Assembly (NCBI GenBank): GCA_963732355.1
Contig: CAVSZD010000011.1
Span: 186,001-250,000 of the forward strand
Direction: 5' to 3'
Origin: JADKAV01 sp963732355
GTDB lineage: Bacteria; Actinomycetota; Actinomycetes; S36-B12; UBA10799
Length of the DNA stretch: 64,000 bases
Part shown: in pieces, positions 33,510-42,909 of the stretch
Position numbering within the stretch: the stretch's first letter is position 1
Layout: every line of letters starts with the position of its first letter
The notes under the pieces: model-generated
Told to the model about the DNA's origin: nothing
The model's input: only the letters and a program-made list of their open reading frames with translations
The model's database searches: none
Program-made: the position numbers and the translations under genes

Positions 33510-34349
33510 TCAGCCGAGTTCCAAGGTGGTGACCCCGAACACCCGCGACCAATCAGTCGCTGGCGGCCGCCCGTAGTACATCCGCGCGCAGGAGAACACT
33601 TCCTGGCCACCGAGTTCGGCAGCCCAGCGCATGGCAGGTGCGTTGACGTCCGGCACGTCAATGAAGACCTCGCAACCAGGCGGAACGTGAGCCATCAACG
33701 CCCCCAACAGTGCCTGGGCATACCCCACATCGTCAGCGAAGAGAGGCCCGACCTTGTAGCCGCTACGGCAGGGCCGGATAACCGCGTAGCCGCGCAGGCG
33801 ATCGTCGAGATACGCGACTGCGTAATGATCCTCCTGGATCAACCAGGGGCGCAGGAATCGCGGCCGACTGGCGCCGAAACACCGGGCGTCGTACTGGCCG
33901 ACGCTGCCCACCGGCCCGGACAGCTCACGCACATGAGGGTCGACTCGATCATGTACCGCCACCAGGCGCATGCGGTGCTGATCGTGGGCGGTCCGGAATC
34001 CACCGGCCGCGTAGAACGGCTCCATCGCCTTCACGCCGTCCATCGCCAGGGGCGCACCCGGTGGCAGGCGCTCCAGCAGCAGATCCCGTCGGTAGTACCA
34101 AAGCCGGTGACCGATCCCGGCCCCTCGGTGCTCGGGCTTGACGATGAACAGACCCATGAAGCCGAGGGTTCCGTAGTCGATCACCGCACCCCCGCCGGCC
34201 AGCTGCCCATCGAGGTCCAGCCCGACGAAACCATCCGGATCCGTGGCCCAGAAGGCGTCCGCATCCTGGCCTGGGTTCCAGCCCTCAGCTGCCGCCCAGT
34301 CGACGAGAACGTCGACCTCCTCGCGGACCAAGGGCCGAAACGAGCTCAC
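33510..34349 (-). CDS. GNAT acetyltransferase, two-domain type
   Basis: A 279-residue protein. The N-terminal GNAT domain has the acetyl-CoA loop VKPEHRGAGIGHRLW (about 73-87). The C-terminal half (about 150-270, FIDVPDVNAPAMRWAAELGG) matches the second GNAT-like domain common in this subgroup (Acetyltransf_18 type). Substrate unknown. The GTG start overlaps the DUF3089 stop as GTGA, so the two are co-expressed. Confidence 0.84.
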   Translation of the reverse strand: MSSFRPLVREEVDVLVDWAAAEGWNPGQDADAFWATDPDGFVGLDLDGQLAGGGAVIDYGTLGFMGLFIVKPEHRGAGIGHRLWYYRRDLLLERLPPGAPLAMDGVKAMEPFYAAGGFRTAHDQHRMRLVAVHDRVDPHVRELSGPVGSVGQYDARCFGASRPRFLRPWLIQEDHYAVAYLDDRLRGYAVIRPCRSGYKVGPLFADDVGYAQALLGALMAHVPPGCEVFIDVPDVNAPAMRWAAELGGQEVFSCARMYYGRPPATDWSRVFGVTTLELG

Positions 34350-35470
34350 CGAGCGGAGTAGGCCTTCTGCTGGCTGCGCACGACGTCGATCAAGTCACCG
34401 AGAACAATGTTGATGTCGATCAGGTGCAGGCCCCAACCGGGGTTGGGGGAACCGGTGAGTTTGCGTGCGTCACCGACACCCTTGACCCGCAGCACGTTGG
34501 CCCCGTTCGAGGTCATGCACTTGCCGGTGTACCGGTCCTTCGGCTTCAGCCATGGGGTCTTGGCCGTCGGCGGCTTGCCGCCGTACAGGACGAACGACGC
34601 GGCCCCGAGCAGACCGGGGATTCCGGAGGTTCGCAAGATCGAGTCCAGCGGTGCCGAGCCGCCCTTCAGCGCCGCCGGGTTGGTGCAGGCCGCCTCGTAC
34701 TCCACGCCCTCCTGCAACGGCCCGCCGGGTACCACCCGAACCCGGCCGAAAAGGCTGTCGTCCGGCGGCTTCTGACTGAACGTCGCGTAGCTGATGATGC
34801 AGTTGATCTGCTTGTTACGCGTGCAGACCGGGATCTGGCTGAAGTCACCGCCCACGTCCTTGCCCTTGGGCACAGCCACGGTGCTGCCGGTCAGCAATGC
34901 CGACACCATCTGGGAGCGCGCGGTGGGGTCGGGTTCGATCTCTTCGCGGATCAGCCGCTTCAGAACCCCGGAACCCTGCGAGTGCCCGATCAGGATGAAG
35001 CCGCGGCCCGGGTTGGTCGCACGGTACTCCTGCCAGGCGGCCAGCACGTCGGCGTAGCCGAACTCCCGGTCCTCGGGGGTCGCCAACCCGCCGCCGAGGA
35101 TCGACTTGAGGGTGATCTGGCGGTACATGGGTGCGTACACGTCACACACCTGGCTGAAGCGGGCGGCCTGATGCTGGGCGATCGCCACCTCGACCGGATC
35201 GATGTTCAGGTTGGCGACCACAGTCGCCTGCTCGCTGACGGTCGGGTACACGTAGAAGCAGTCGAACTTCGGCCTCTTCACGGCCTTCGGCTTGACTACC
35301 TTTGTGGGCTTGCCAACGGTCTTGACGGTGGTCTTCAGCGAACTCTTGCACGGATTCGGACTGGCTCCCGGTCGGCACAACCACACCGTGTCGGCGTGGG
35401 CGATCGCCGGAGCGGCCATCACCGACATAGCCATCGCTACCGGCATCACAAATCGAAGTCCTCTGCGCAT
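34346..35470 (-). CDS. Secreted DUF3089 alpha/beta-hydrolase
   Basis: A 374-residue exported protein with signal peptide MRRGLRFVMPVAMAMSVMAA to AIAHA. The DUF3089 pattern is clear: FDCFYVYPTVSEQ, QAARFSQVCDVYAPMYRQ, and the nucleophile elbow GHSQGSGVLKRLI. Family members are predicted esterases or lipases outside the membrane, with substrates unknown. Several Cys (for example VCTRNKQINC) could form disulfides. It is translationally coupled to the downstream GNAT gene. Confidence 0.88.
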   Translation of the reverse strand: MRRGLRFVMPVAMAMSVMAAPAIAHADTVWLCRPGASPNPCKSSLKTTVKTVGKPTKVVKPKAVKRPKFDCFYVYPTVSEQATVVANLNIDPVEVAIAQHQAARFSQVCDVYAPMYRQITLKSILGGGLATPEDREFGYADVLAAWQEYRATNPGRGFILIGHSQGSGVLKRLIREEIEPDPTARSQMVSALLTGSTVAVPKGKDVGGDFSQIPVCTRNKQINCIISYATFSQKPPDDSLFGRVRVVPGGPLQEGVEYEAACTNPAALKGGSAPLDSILRTSGIPGLLGAASFVLYGGKPPTAKTPWLKPKDRYTGKCMTSNGANVLRVKGVGDARKLTGSPNPGWGLHLIDINIVLGDLIDVVRSQQKAYSAR

Positions 35471-35533
35471 GTTCGGAAGACTAACCCGAGCCGGGCGAAC
35501 CCGCCCGGCCTGTTATCCGGGTGTGACCTGCGC

Positions 35534-38383
35534 TCACGGATCGACGTAGTCGGGGTCGTACACGACGGTACGGGCGCGACCCTCCCGTTTGGCCCTGTAA
35601 AGCGCCGAATCCGCCTGACGCATCGCTGCGTCCGGATCCTCCCCCGGGCGCACGACCGTCACGCCGATGCTCAACGTCACCGTGATGCTGTGACCCTCGA
35701 TCAGCATCGGCGCACCCACGCTCGCGTGCAGCATCTCGGCGACCCCCTGCGCGTCCTGCACAGTGTGGATGGCCGGAAGCACGAGGACGAATTCGTCGCC
35801 CCCGAACCGAGCGAGAATGTCGTTGGCTCGGACCTGCCTCTTGATCCGGCGTGCCACGGTGATGATGATCTCGTCGCCCACAGCATGACCGAAGGTGTCG
35901 TTGAGCGGTTTGAGACCGTCGAGGTCGATGAATAGGACGCCCACGTTCACACCTGTTCGCTGGGTACGACCCAGCACCCCAGAGACTCTGGTCACCAGTT
36001 CGCGCCGGTTCAACAGTTCCGTGAGGGAGTCGTGGGTGGCCATGAAGCGCAACTGCTCGCGGGTCTGCCGAGCCTCTGTGACATCGGCGAACTGCGACAC
36101 GAACGCGGTGGCGCGGCCTTGACCGTCCCGCAATACCCCGATCGACTGCTCCACGGTGAGCCGCTCACCGTCAGAGCGCACCATCTGGTGGTCGCGGCTC
36201 AGTGAGCCCGCCTGGCCGGCCAGCACCTGGGCGCGCAGGCGGCGGTCGACGTCGTCGTCGAGCGGATCGAGAACATCGGCGATCGTATGTCCGAGCAACC
36301 ACCGCTCGGGCCGGCCGAGCAGTTGGCACAGTGCCGGATTGACCTCCAGGAACTCCCTGTCGAGACCGATCACGGCCATGCCCGATGGGGCCGAGTCCAT
36401 GGCCGCCCGGAACCGTTCCTCGCTGGAGCGCAGGGCTTCTCTGGCCACGTGCTCGGCCTGCACGTTGCGCAGTCGTCCGACCCGGCCCATTACCGTCCCC
36501 TCATCATTGATCAATGGTCGGGACGCCACGTCCATCCAGATGTAGGTTCCATCGGCCTTACGGCAGCGACCTTCGAAGTCCACCGGTTCGTCGTGGTCGA
36601 TCCTGACTCGCGCGGAATCCGGCAGATCCTGCGACATCACATATCTGCCCATGGGTTCTCCGAGCACTTCGTCCACCGGCCAGCCCATGACGTCGGTGAC
36701 CGACGGCGAGATCCACTCCAGAATCCCCGTGGGAGACGAGCGGAAGACGACATCTGAGGAGTTCTCAGCCATCATCCGGTAGTGCTCCTCGGACCGGGTC
36801 AACGCATTCTGAGCTTCGACCATGGACGTGATGTCCACGATCTGAGAGATGAAGTAGCGCACATTGCCTGTCTCGTCGCGCACGCAGGACACCGTCAAGT
36901 CGGCCCAGACGACGTCGCCGTCCGGCCGCAAGTAACGCTTGGCCAATCGGTACGTTTCGCGGTGGCCATCGGCGATCTGCTGCACCAGCTCGGCGTCCGA
37001 ATCAAGGTCATCGGGGTGGGTGAGCTCTTGCCAGCTGGACTTCATCAGCAACTTCTCATCGCGCCCCAGGATCTCGCAAATCGTCGGATTCACACTCTGA
37101 AAGGAGCCGTCAGGGGCGACGATGGCCATGCCGATGCCAGCATCCATCATCGAGCGCCGGAAACGTTCCTCGGACTCAGCCAGCGCGAGTTGCGCGTCAC
37201 GCTGGGCTTGAATGTCGCGCATAGCGTCGACCCCGCCGATCAGGCGACCGTCGTCGTCTACGAGCGCCCTGCCCAGCACGCTCATCCAGCGCCACTGGCC
37301 ATCAGCGGTAGCCAAACGCAGTTCGATGCGCCCGAAGTACTGGCCATCAGCGATCAGCTCGCGCTGCGTCTGCCTGACCCGCTCAAGGTCCTGGGGGTGG
37401 ACGAAGTCCGACATGGGTGTGCCGACGAAGACATCCGGGGTGAAACCGACAACTCTCTCGGTGGACGGGCTCGCCCACTCGATGCGACCGTCGGGGCCGG
37501 TCTGGAAGACCAACTCTGAGGCGTTCTCCGCAAGCAGCCGGTAGTGCTCGCGCGACTCGGCGATCTCCTGCGACGCCGTCACCCTCCCGGTCACGTCTCG
37601 GTAGGTGAAGTTCACACCATCATCCACCGCAACCCCGCGCACGTCGTAGATCCGCCGCGAACCGTCCGGGCCGATGACTACCTGTTCATCGAGATCAACG
37701 GATTGCCCGGTCTCCAGGACCGACTTCCCAAGTCTCAGGACCAAATCGGCCGCTTGCCCCGTCCACACCTCATGCAGTCGGTGCCCGATCAACTGCTCGG
37801 GGGTGCGGCCCAGGTACCGACAACTGGCGGAGTTGACACGGGTGTAAATGAGATCAACGACGTCTCCATGCGCGTCCCGCAGCGGCATGAACATCTCGTT
37901 GGGGTCCAGCAGCGAGTCCAGCGTGGCGCGTAACTGGGTCTCGGCCCTCGCGATGTCCCGATCTCGCTCGTAACGCTGCGTGACGTCCCACCAGGAACAG
38001 CCGAGACCGTCGCCCACTTTGCAGGCACTGATGTCGTAGTAGCGAAGATCCCCGTCGGGCGGTGTGTCGACGAACCCGAAGTCGTCGAGCTCGAGCGACT
38101 CACCGGTCTCGACCGTTTGCACGAAGTAGTCAAACAGGACTGCGTCGCCGGTGCGGCTGTGCAGCTCGAGCAGGCTGTGCCCCACGATCTCGTCGCGGGA
38201 CAGGCCGTATTCCTTACGCGCAGCCTCATTGAGCGCGCGGTACCGGAAGTCCACGATCCGGCGCTGCTGGTCACGCACGCTGTCCATCAGGACGTACGGG
38301 TCGAGCAGGGACTCGATGTTCACCAGCACCGGCGCCAGGGCCTGACCCGCGATCGGGTCCGGCCTCACCGGGTCTTCGCGCAT
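35534..38383 (-). CDS. Diguanylate cyclase with six PAS domains
   Basis: A 949-residue signalling protein without membrane helices. I count six PAS domains (roughly residues 25-125, 150-265, 270-395, 395-520, 520-645 and 645-770). The GGDEF domain occupies the last 175 residues with an intact RFGGDEFVLVLP active site and, five residues before it, the inhibitory site RAND (RxxD). It should make cyclic di-GMP from GTP in response to small ligands or redox cues. No EAL domain. ATG 38383 follows AAGGGG; a TTG lies at 38401. It is divergent from the agmatine operon. Confidence 0.92.
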   Translation of the reverse strand: MREDPVRPDPIAGQALAPVLVNIESLLDPYVLMDSVRDQQRRIVDFRYRALNEAARKEYGLSRDEIVGHSLLELHSRTGDAVLFDYFVQTVETGESLELDDFGFVDTPPDGDLRYYDISACKVGDGLGCSWWDVTQRYERDRDIARAETQLRATLDSLLDPNEMFMPLRDAHGDVVDLIYTRVNSASCRYLGRTPEQLIGHRLHEVWTGQAADLVLRLGKSVLETGQSVDLDEQVVIGPDGSRRIYDVRGVAVDDGVNFTYRDVTGRVTASQEIAESREHYRLLAENASELVFQTGPDGRIEWASPSTERVVGFTPDVFVGTPMSDFVHPQDLERVRQTQRELIADGQYFGRIELRLATADGQWRWMSVLGRALVDDDGRLIGGVDAMRDIQAQRDAQLALAESEERFRRSMMDAGIGMAIVAPDGSFQSVNPTICEILGRDEKLLMKSSWQELTHPDDLDSDAELVQQIADGHRETYRLAKRYLRPDGDVVWADLTVSCVRDETGNVRYFISQIVDITSMVEAQNALTRSEEHYRMMAENSSDVVFRSSPTGILEWISPSVTDVMGWPVDEVLGEPMGRYVMSQDLPDSARVRIDHDEPVDFEGRCRKADGTYIWMDVASRPLINDEGTVMGRVGRLRNVQAEHVAREALRSSEERFRAAMDSAPSGMAVIGLDREFLEVNPALCQLLGRPERWLLGHTIADVLDPLDDDVDRRLRAQVLAGQAGSLSRDHQMVRSDGERLTVEQSIGVLRDGQGRATAFVSQFADVTEARQTREQLRFMATHDSLTELLNRRELVTRVSGVLGRTQRTGVNVGVLFIDLDGLKPLNDTFGHAVGDEIIITVARRIKRQVRANDILARFGGDEFVLVLPAIHTVQDAQGVAEMLHASVGAPMLIEGHSITVTLSIGVTVVRPGEDPDAAMRQADSALYRAKREGRARTVVYDPDYVDP

Positions 38384-38455
38384 CGTCGTCCCCTTCCTCA
38401 ATCCTCACCGTAGAACGCGGGTCCGACACATGGCTCGATGTTGTGCACACCCTAG

Positions 38456-38485
38456 TTGAGCACTTGCTCAAGTAGGGGTTACAGT
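38456..38485 (+). promoter_or_regulatory. ptcA promoter with palindromic operator
   Basis: TTGAGC (38456-38461) and TACAGT (38480-38485), 18 bases apart, look like -35 and -10 boxes. The -35 lies inside a near-perfect palindrome at 38452-38475 (TTGAGCA-CT-TGCTCAA core, flanked by CTA and TAG). This fits repression of the operon by the TetR protein encoded as its last gene. Binding is inference. Confidence 0.6.
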
Positions 38486-38587
38486 AGAGGTGTTCCCACA
38501 ACCAGGGAACCGCCGACCGGGGTGGGTCCGACCACCTGCGGAGTCTGCCCCCTTCGACGACCTACCTACCGGAAGGTTGTCCATTTC

Positions 38588-39613
38588 ATGCGAACACCTC
38601 GCAACTTCATCGACACCCAGGACCTCGGGCCAGACACGATCCGCGCCCAAATGGATCTCATCGCCCTGCTCAAGCAGGCGGACAAGCAGAACGCATGCCC
38701 ACGCCTGCTCGAAGGCGCGTCACTGGGAATGATCTTCGAAGAGGCCTCGACCCGCACGCGCGTATCCTTCGAGGTCGCCATGACCAAACTCGGCGGCCAC
38801 GCGCTGTACCTGAAGCCCGGCGAGATCCACTTGGGCGCCAAGGAGAACATCAAGGACACCGCGCAGGTCCTGTCCCGTATGGTCGACGCCGTCGAGATCA
38901 GGGCGTTCAAGCACGAGACGGTAACCGACTTCGCCGAGCACGCCGCGGTGCCGGTGATCAACGGCCTCACCGACTACAACCACCCGACGCAAGCCGTCTG
39001 TGATGCGTTCACAATGACCGAGCACAGCGAGAAGCCGTTCTCGGAGATCACCGTGGTCTTCGTCGGCGACGCCACCAACGTCTGCACCTCCACCGCGCAG
39101 ATCGTCACGATGCTCGGCGGCACGTTCATCCACGCCCGCCCCGAGCAGTACGGCATCAAGGCCCAATGGCCCACAGTGCTCGACGAGATCGCCCGCAACG
39201 AGGAGTTGTACGGCGGTCGCTACTTCGAGACCGAGAACGTCGAAGAGGCCGTCGTCAACGCCGACTTCATCTACACCGACCTGTGGTGGTGGTTCGGCCA
39301 GGAGGACGAGATCCCCGAGCGCGTCAAGGCGTTCAAGCCGCGCTACCAGGTCAACGCCCAACTCATGGCTCGCGCGCCTGAGCACGCGAAGTTCATGCAC
39401 TGCCTGCCCGCCTCTCGGGGCGTGGAGGCCACCGACGAGGTGATGGACTCCCCGCAGTCGATCATTTACGACCAGAGTGAGAACCGCCTGCACACTGAAA
39501 AGGGCCTGCTCGCCTGGTACATCACCCCCAACCTCGAGCTCCCCACGACGGCGCTGCGCGCCTACCACGAGGGTCGCATCGAGTCCTTCCTTCACGACGC
39601 CGTCCAGAGGTGA
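38588..39613 (+). CDS. ptcA: Putrescine carbamoyltransferase
   Basis: A 341-residue transcarbamylase that splits N-carbamoylputrescine into putrescine and carbamoyl phosphate. It has STRTRVSFEVAMTKLGGHA, HPTQAVCDAFTM and MHCLPASRG. The SMG loop that binds ornithine in OTCs is absent: here the segment reads YTDLWWWFGQEDE, as in putrescine carbamoyltransferases. KPGEIHLGAKENIKDTAQ also fits PtcA. Neighbours (permease, agmatine deiminase) support this over OTC. Start ATG 38588. The stop overlaps the permease start. The palindromic promoter lies about 100 bases upstream. Confidence 0.88.
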   Translation: MRTPRNFIDTQDLGPDTIRAQMDLIALLKQADKQNACPRLLEGASLGMIFEEASTRTRVSFEVAMTKLGGHALYLKPGEIHLGAKENIKDTAQVLSRMVDAVEIRAFKHETVTDFAEHAAVPVINGLTDYNHPTQAVCDAFTMTEHSEKPFSEITVVFVGDATNVCTSTAQIVTMLGGTFIHARPEQYGIKAQWPTVLDEIARNEELYGGRYFETENVEEAVVNADFIYTDLWWWFGQEDEIPERVKAFKPRYQVNAQLMARAPEHAKFMHCLPASRGVEATDEVMDSPQSIIYDQSENRLHTEKGLLAWYITPNLELPTTALRAYHEGRIESFLHDAVQR

Positions 39614-41120
39614 GCACAATGAGCACTTCGACTGGGCAAGCCAGTCAAACCACAGCCCCCCGCGCCCTGCGCATGTTCGACATGATCCTCTTCAGCGTGT
39701 GCGCGATCCTGCTATTGAGTCAGGTCACGCTCACCGCGCAGATCGGTCCATCGGCGATCGTGTGGACCGTGCTGATGATCGTGCTGTTCTTCCTGCCGTA
39801 CGGGCTCATGACCGCCGAGCTGGGGTCGACCTACCCCGACACCGGCGGCATCTACTCCTGGATCGTGCGCGCCTTCGGCAACCGCTGGGGAACACGCGTC
39901 TCCTGGTGGTACTGGCTCAACGTCGCACTGTGGGTGCCATCGGTCTACTTGATGTTCTCCGTGGTGCTCAGTCCGACATGTTCTTCCCGGACCTCGGCTT
40001 CTGGCCGCAGGTGGGCATCGCGATGGTGCTTATCGGAATCAACTGGATGGTCAACGTCCTGACTTTGGACACCGGTAAGTGGGTATCCAACCTGGGCGCC
40101 ATCATCACGGTGGGAGTCATCGTGCTGATCGGCATCGCGGGAGTCGTGGCGTGGACCACCGATGGATCGGCCACCGAATGGTCAGGCACGAACATGGTGC
40201 CGACCGTTTCCTCCGTGGCGCTGGCACTGCCGATCATCATCTACAACTTCCTCGGTTTCGAACTCATGAGCAGCGCGAGCAACGAGATGCGCAACCCGCG
40301 TCGCGACGTTCCGCGGACCATCGTGATCGCCGGTGTGCTGATCGGCGCGTTCTACCTCATCTCAACCGTCGGCATGCAGGTCGTGATGCCGGCCGAGGAG
40401 ATCTCCGAGACCAGTGGGCTGATGGACGTGTTGAGGGCCGTGTTCGGCTCCGGGGTGCTCATCACCATCGTCGGCATCGGCATCCTTTACGCCTTCTTCG
40501 CCGCATTGATCCCCTGGACCATCGGGGCCAACCGCGCCGCCGCCGAGGCCTCCGAGCAGGGGGACCTGCCGCCGGTCTTCAAGCGGATGAGCGCCAAGCA
40601 CCGCACTCCGGTAGGCGCAGCCGGCCTGACCGCGTTGGTCAGTGCCGCGATCACGCTGATCTACGGCGTGCTGTTCTCGGTGACCAACGGTGACATCGAC
40701 TCACTGTTCTGGAGTCTGTTCGCATTCAGTTCGATCGTGTTCCTGCTCCCCTACGTCGCGATGTCGCTGGCGTTCGTGAGGTTGCGCCGGATCGACGCCG
40801 ACGCCCACCGTCCTTACCGCGTTCCTGGCGGCAGGACCGGTGCTTGGCTGTCAGCGGTGCTCGTACTGGTCCTGCTGGCCGCAGCGGTGTTCTTCTTCAT
40901 GTGGAACCCGTGGGTGGAGTTCGACGCGACCACCACCTGGCTGATCGCCGGCGGGTTGGCAGCCACTGTCATCGCCCAGGAGATCTTCGTGGCAATGTCG
41001 CCGCGCTGGAAGGACCACGTGCACCCGGAGGCATCCGCGCAGGTCGAGCTGGACGGCACCGCACCCGACACTGCCGAGGGCATCGAGCGCAGCTACCAGC
41101 CACACGGGGGCGAGCGCTGA
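39610..41120 (+). pseudogene. APC-family permease (probable agmatine/putrescine exchanger), frameshifted
   Basis: Two frames together make one APC permease of about 500 residues. The first (GTG 39610 or ATG 39619) has helices 1-3 up to WVPSVYLMFSVVL. The second resumes near 39968 as AQSDMFFPDLGFW and runs through helices 4-12 to a TGA at 41118-41120. A one-base indel in GTGGTGCTCAGTCC separates them. It lies between ptcA and aguA, overlapping both, so an agmatine/putrescine antiporter (AguD-like) is likely. If the frameshift is real the operon lacks its carrier. Sequence error is possible. Confidence 0.78.
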
Positions 41121-42223
41121 TGACCAGGATCCTGACGAGCACCCCGAAGGCCGACGGCTTCCGGATGCCGGCCGAATGGGAACGGCAGTGCAATTGCTGG
41201 ATGGTCTGGCCCGAGCGGCCCGACAACTGGCGCCTCGGTGGCAAGCCGGCTCAAGAGGCCTTCAGCAAGGTCGCGCAGGTGATCTGCGAGCACGAACCGT
41301 TGACGATGGTGGTCTCCGGGCAGCAGTACGTCAACGCCCGCGAGCACCTTCCGGCCAACATCCGGGAGGTGGAGATGACCACCGACGACTCCTGGATGCG
41401 CGACACTGGGCCGACGTTCGTCATCAACCACGCCGGTGAGTTACGCGGTGTGGATTGGAGGTTCAACGCCTGGGGCGGCCTGGAGGGGGGCTTGTACTTC
41501 CCCTGGGACCACGACGACTTGGTGGCCCGCAAGGTCCTCGAGATGGAGGGTGTGCCGATGTACCGCGCGGACTTCGTCCTCGAGGGCGGCTCGATCGACG
41601 TGGACGGTCAAGGCACGATTCTGACGACCGAGGAGTGCCTGCTCAACCACAACCGCAATCCCGAGCTGACCAAGCGGGACATCGAGTACAACCTGTGCGA
41701 GTACCTCGGCGCCGACAAGGTGATCTGGCTGCCTCGCGGTGTCTACCTCGACGAGACCGACGGGCACGTGGACAACTTCGCGCGCTTCGCCGCCCCTGGG
41801 GTCGTGATGCTCACCTGGACCGACGACGAGAACGATCCGCAGTGGGAGATCAGCAACGAGGCGCTGCGGGTGCTCCAGAGCGAGACCGATGCTCGCGGCC
41901 GGACCCTGGAGGTGGTGAAGCTACACCAGCCCGGACCCATCCACATCACCGCTGAGGAGGCGGCCGGGGTTGATCATGTCCCTGGCGTGCAGCCTCGAGT
42001 CGAAGGTGAGCGGCTGGCCGGGTCGTACGTGAACTCATTCATCGGCAATGGCGTGGTGGTTCTGCCGGTTTTCGACGATCCCCATGACGAGGACGCGATC
42101 CTGGCGTACAAGCGGCTCTTTCCAGACCGCGAGATCGCCACAGTGCCGGGACGGGAGATCCTGCTCGGTGGCGGTAACGTCCACTGCATCACCCAGCAGG
42201 AACCCAGTGGAGTGCGTGGATGA
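41120..42223 (+). CDS. aguA: Agmatine deiminase
   Basis: A 367-residue enzyme of the peptidyl-arginine deiminase-like fold, hydrolysing agmatine to N-carbamoylputrescine and ammonia. Family motifs: PAEWERQCNCWMVWPERP, TDDSWMRDTGPTF, LEGGSIDVDGQGT, TEECLLNHNRNP, ETDGHVDN, and the nucleophilic Cys in GGGNVHCITQQ. Its start ATG overlaps the permease stop (TGATG) and its stop overlaps the TetR start, so the operon is fully coupled. The product feeds PtcA. Confidence 0.96.
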   Translation: MTRILTSTPKADGFRMPAEWERQCNCWMVWPERPDNWRLGGKPAQEAFSKVAQVICEHEPLTMVVSGQQYVNAREHLPANIREVEMTTDDSWMRDTGPTFVINHAGELRGVDWRFNAWGGLEGGLYFPWDHDDLVARKVLEMEGVPMYRADFVLEGGSIDVDGQGTILTTEECLLNHNRNPELTKRDIEYNLCEYLGADKVIWLPRGVYLDETDGHVDNFARFAAPGVVMLTWTDDENDPQWEISNEALRVLQSETDARGRTLEVVKLHQPGPIHITAEEAAGVDHVPGVQPRVEGERLAGSYVNSFIGNGVVVLPVFDDPHDEDAILAYKRLFPDREIATVPGREILLGGGNVHCITQQEPSGVRG

Positions 42224-42816
42224 CCAACCAGGTGCACATGTCGGCCGGCGACCGGCGGGAATCGCTGATCGCCGCGGCAGTGCGCGCCATCCGCAGTAAC
42301 GGGATGCTCGAGTCGAGCACCCGCACGGTGGCTGCAGAGGCCGGGGTCAGCACCGGCCTCATGCACCACTACTTCACAAGTTACGACGACCTCATGGCGG
42401 CCGCCTTCGAACGGGTCGCCGCCGAGGACCTTCAGCGGGCTCGCGAGCTCGTGGGTTCGCAGAAGACTCCCGCCGAACGCCTCGATGCGATCGTTGATGA
42501 GTTCCAGCCCGCCCACGACGCCTGGCAGTTCCAGTGGTGGATGGATGCCTGGAGCAGTTCGGCGCGGCACCCCGCCGTGCGGGATATCGCGGCCCGACTC
42601 AACGCAGGCTGGCAACAACTGATCGAGGAGATTCTGCGTGACGGGGTGGCCGCTGGCGAGTTCGTATGTCCCGATCCACGTGCCTCGGCCTGGCGGCTGC
42701 TGGCCTTGCTGGACGGGTTGACGATCCAGGTGGTGGCACAGACTGCCGGACCGGGCCGGTCCGACGTCGAAGTGTGGTCGCGCCGGGCGGCCAGGGTCGA
42801 GACCGGTCGGGCTTGA
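42220..42816 (+). CDS. TetR/AcrR regulator of the agmatine operon
   Basis: A 198-residue repressor: N-terminal helix-turn-helix (about 15-60, TRTVAAEAGVSTGLMHHYFTSYDDLM) and a BetI-like ligand domain with FQWWMDAWSSSARHPAVRDIAARLN. It overlaps aguA by four bases, so it is made from the operon mRNA. It probably binds the palindrome at 38452-38475 and is released by agmatine or a related amine; both points are inference from position. Confidence 0.88.
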   Translation: MTNQVHMSAGDRRESLIAAAVRAIRSNGMLESSTRTVAAEAGVSTGLMHHYFTSYDDLMAAAFERVAAEDLQRARELVGSQKTPAERLDAIVDEFQPAHDAWQFQWWMDAWSSSARHPAVRDIAARLNAGWQQLIEEILRDGVAAGEFVCPDPRASAWRLLALLDGLTIQVVAQTAGPGRSDVEVWSRRAARVETGRA

Positions 42817-42837
42817 ACCCTGCCCAACCCGCCTGGT

Positions 42838-42909
42838 CGCCCCAACCCGTCCTGGTTAGAGGCCCCAACCCGTCCTGGTTAGAGGCCCCAACCCGTCCTG
42901 GTTAGAGGT
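42838..42909. repeat. Triplicated 23-bp repeat next to palindrome A4
   Basis: A 23-bp unit (CCCCAACCCGTCC followed by TGGTTAGAGG) occurs three times head to tail. GGTTAGAGG starts at 42854, 42877 and 42900, and the third copy is the left end of the A-type palindrome. It looks like slippage or repeated end duplication at the element's border. Confidence 0.85.

Noticed and set aside
38588..39613. Call as a second ornithine carbamoyltransferase
   Set aside because: The ornithine-binding SMG motif is missing and the neighbours are a permease and agmatine deiminase, so putrescine carbamoyltransferase fits better.
42838..42909. CRISPR-like or attachment array
   Set aside because: Only three 23-bp copies without spacers, joined to the end of a palindrome; no integrase or cas gene nearby.
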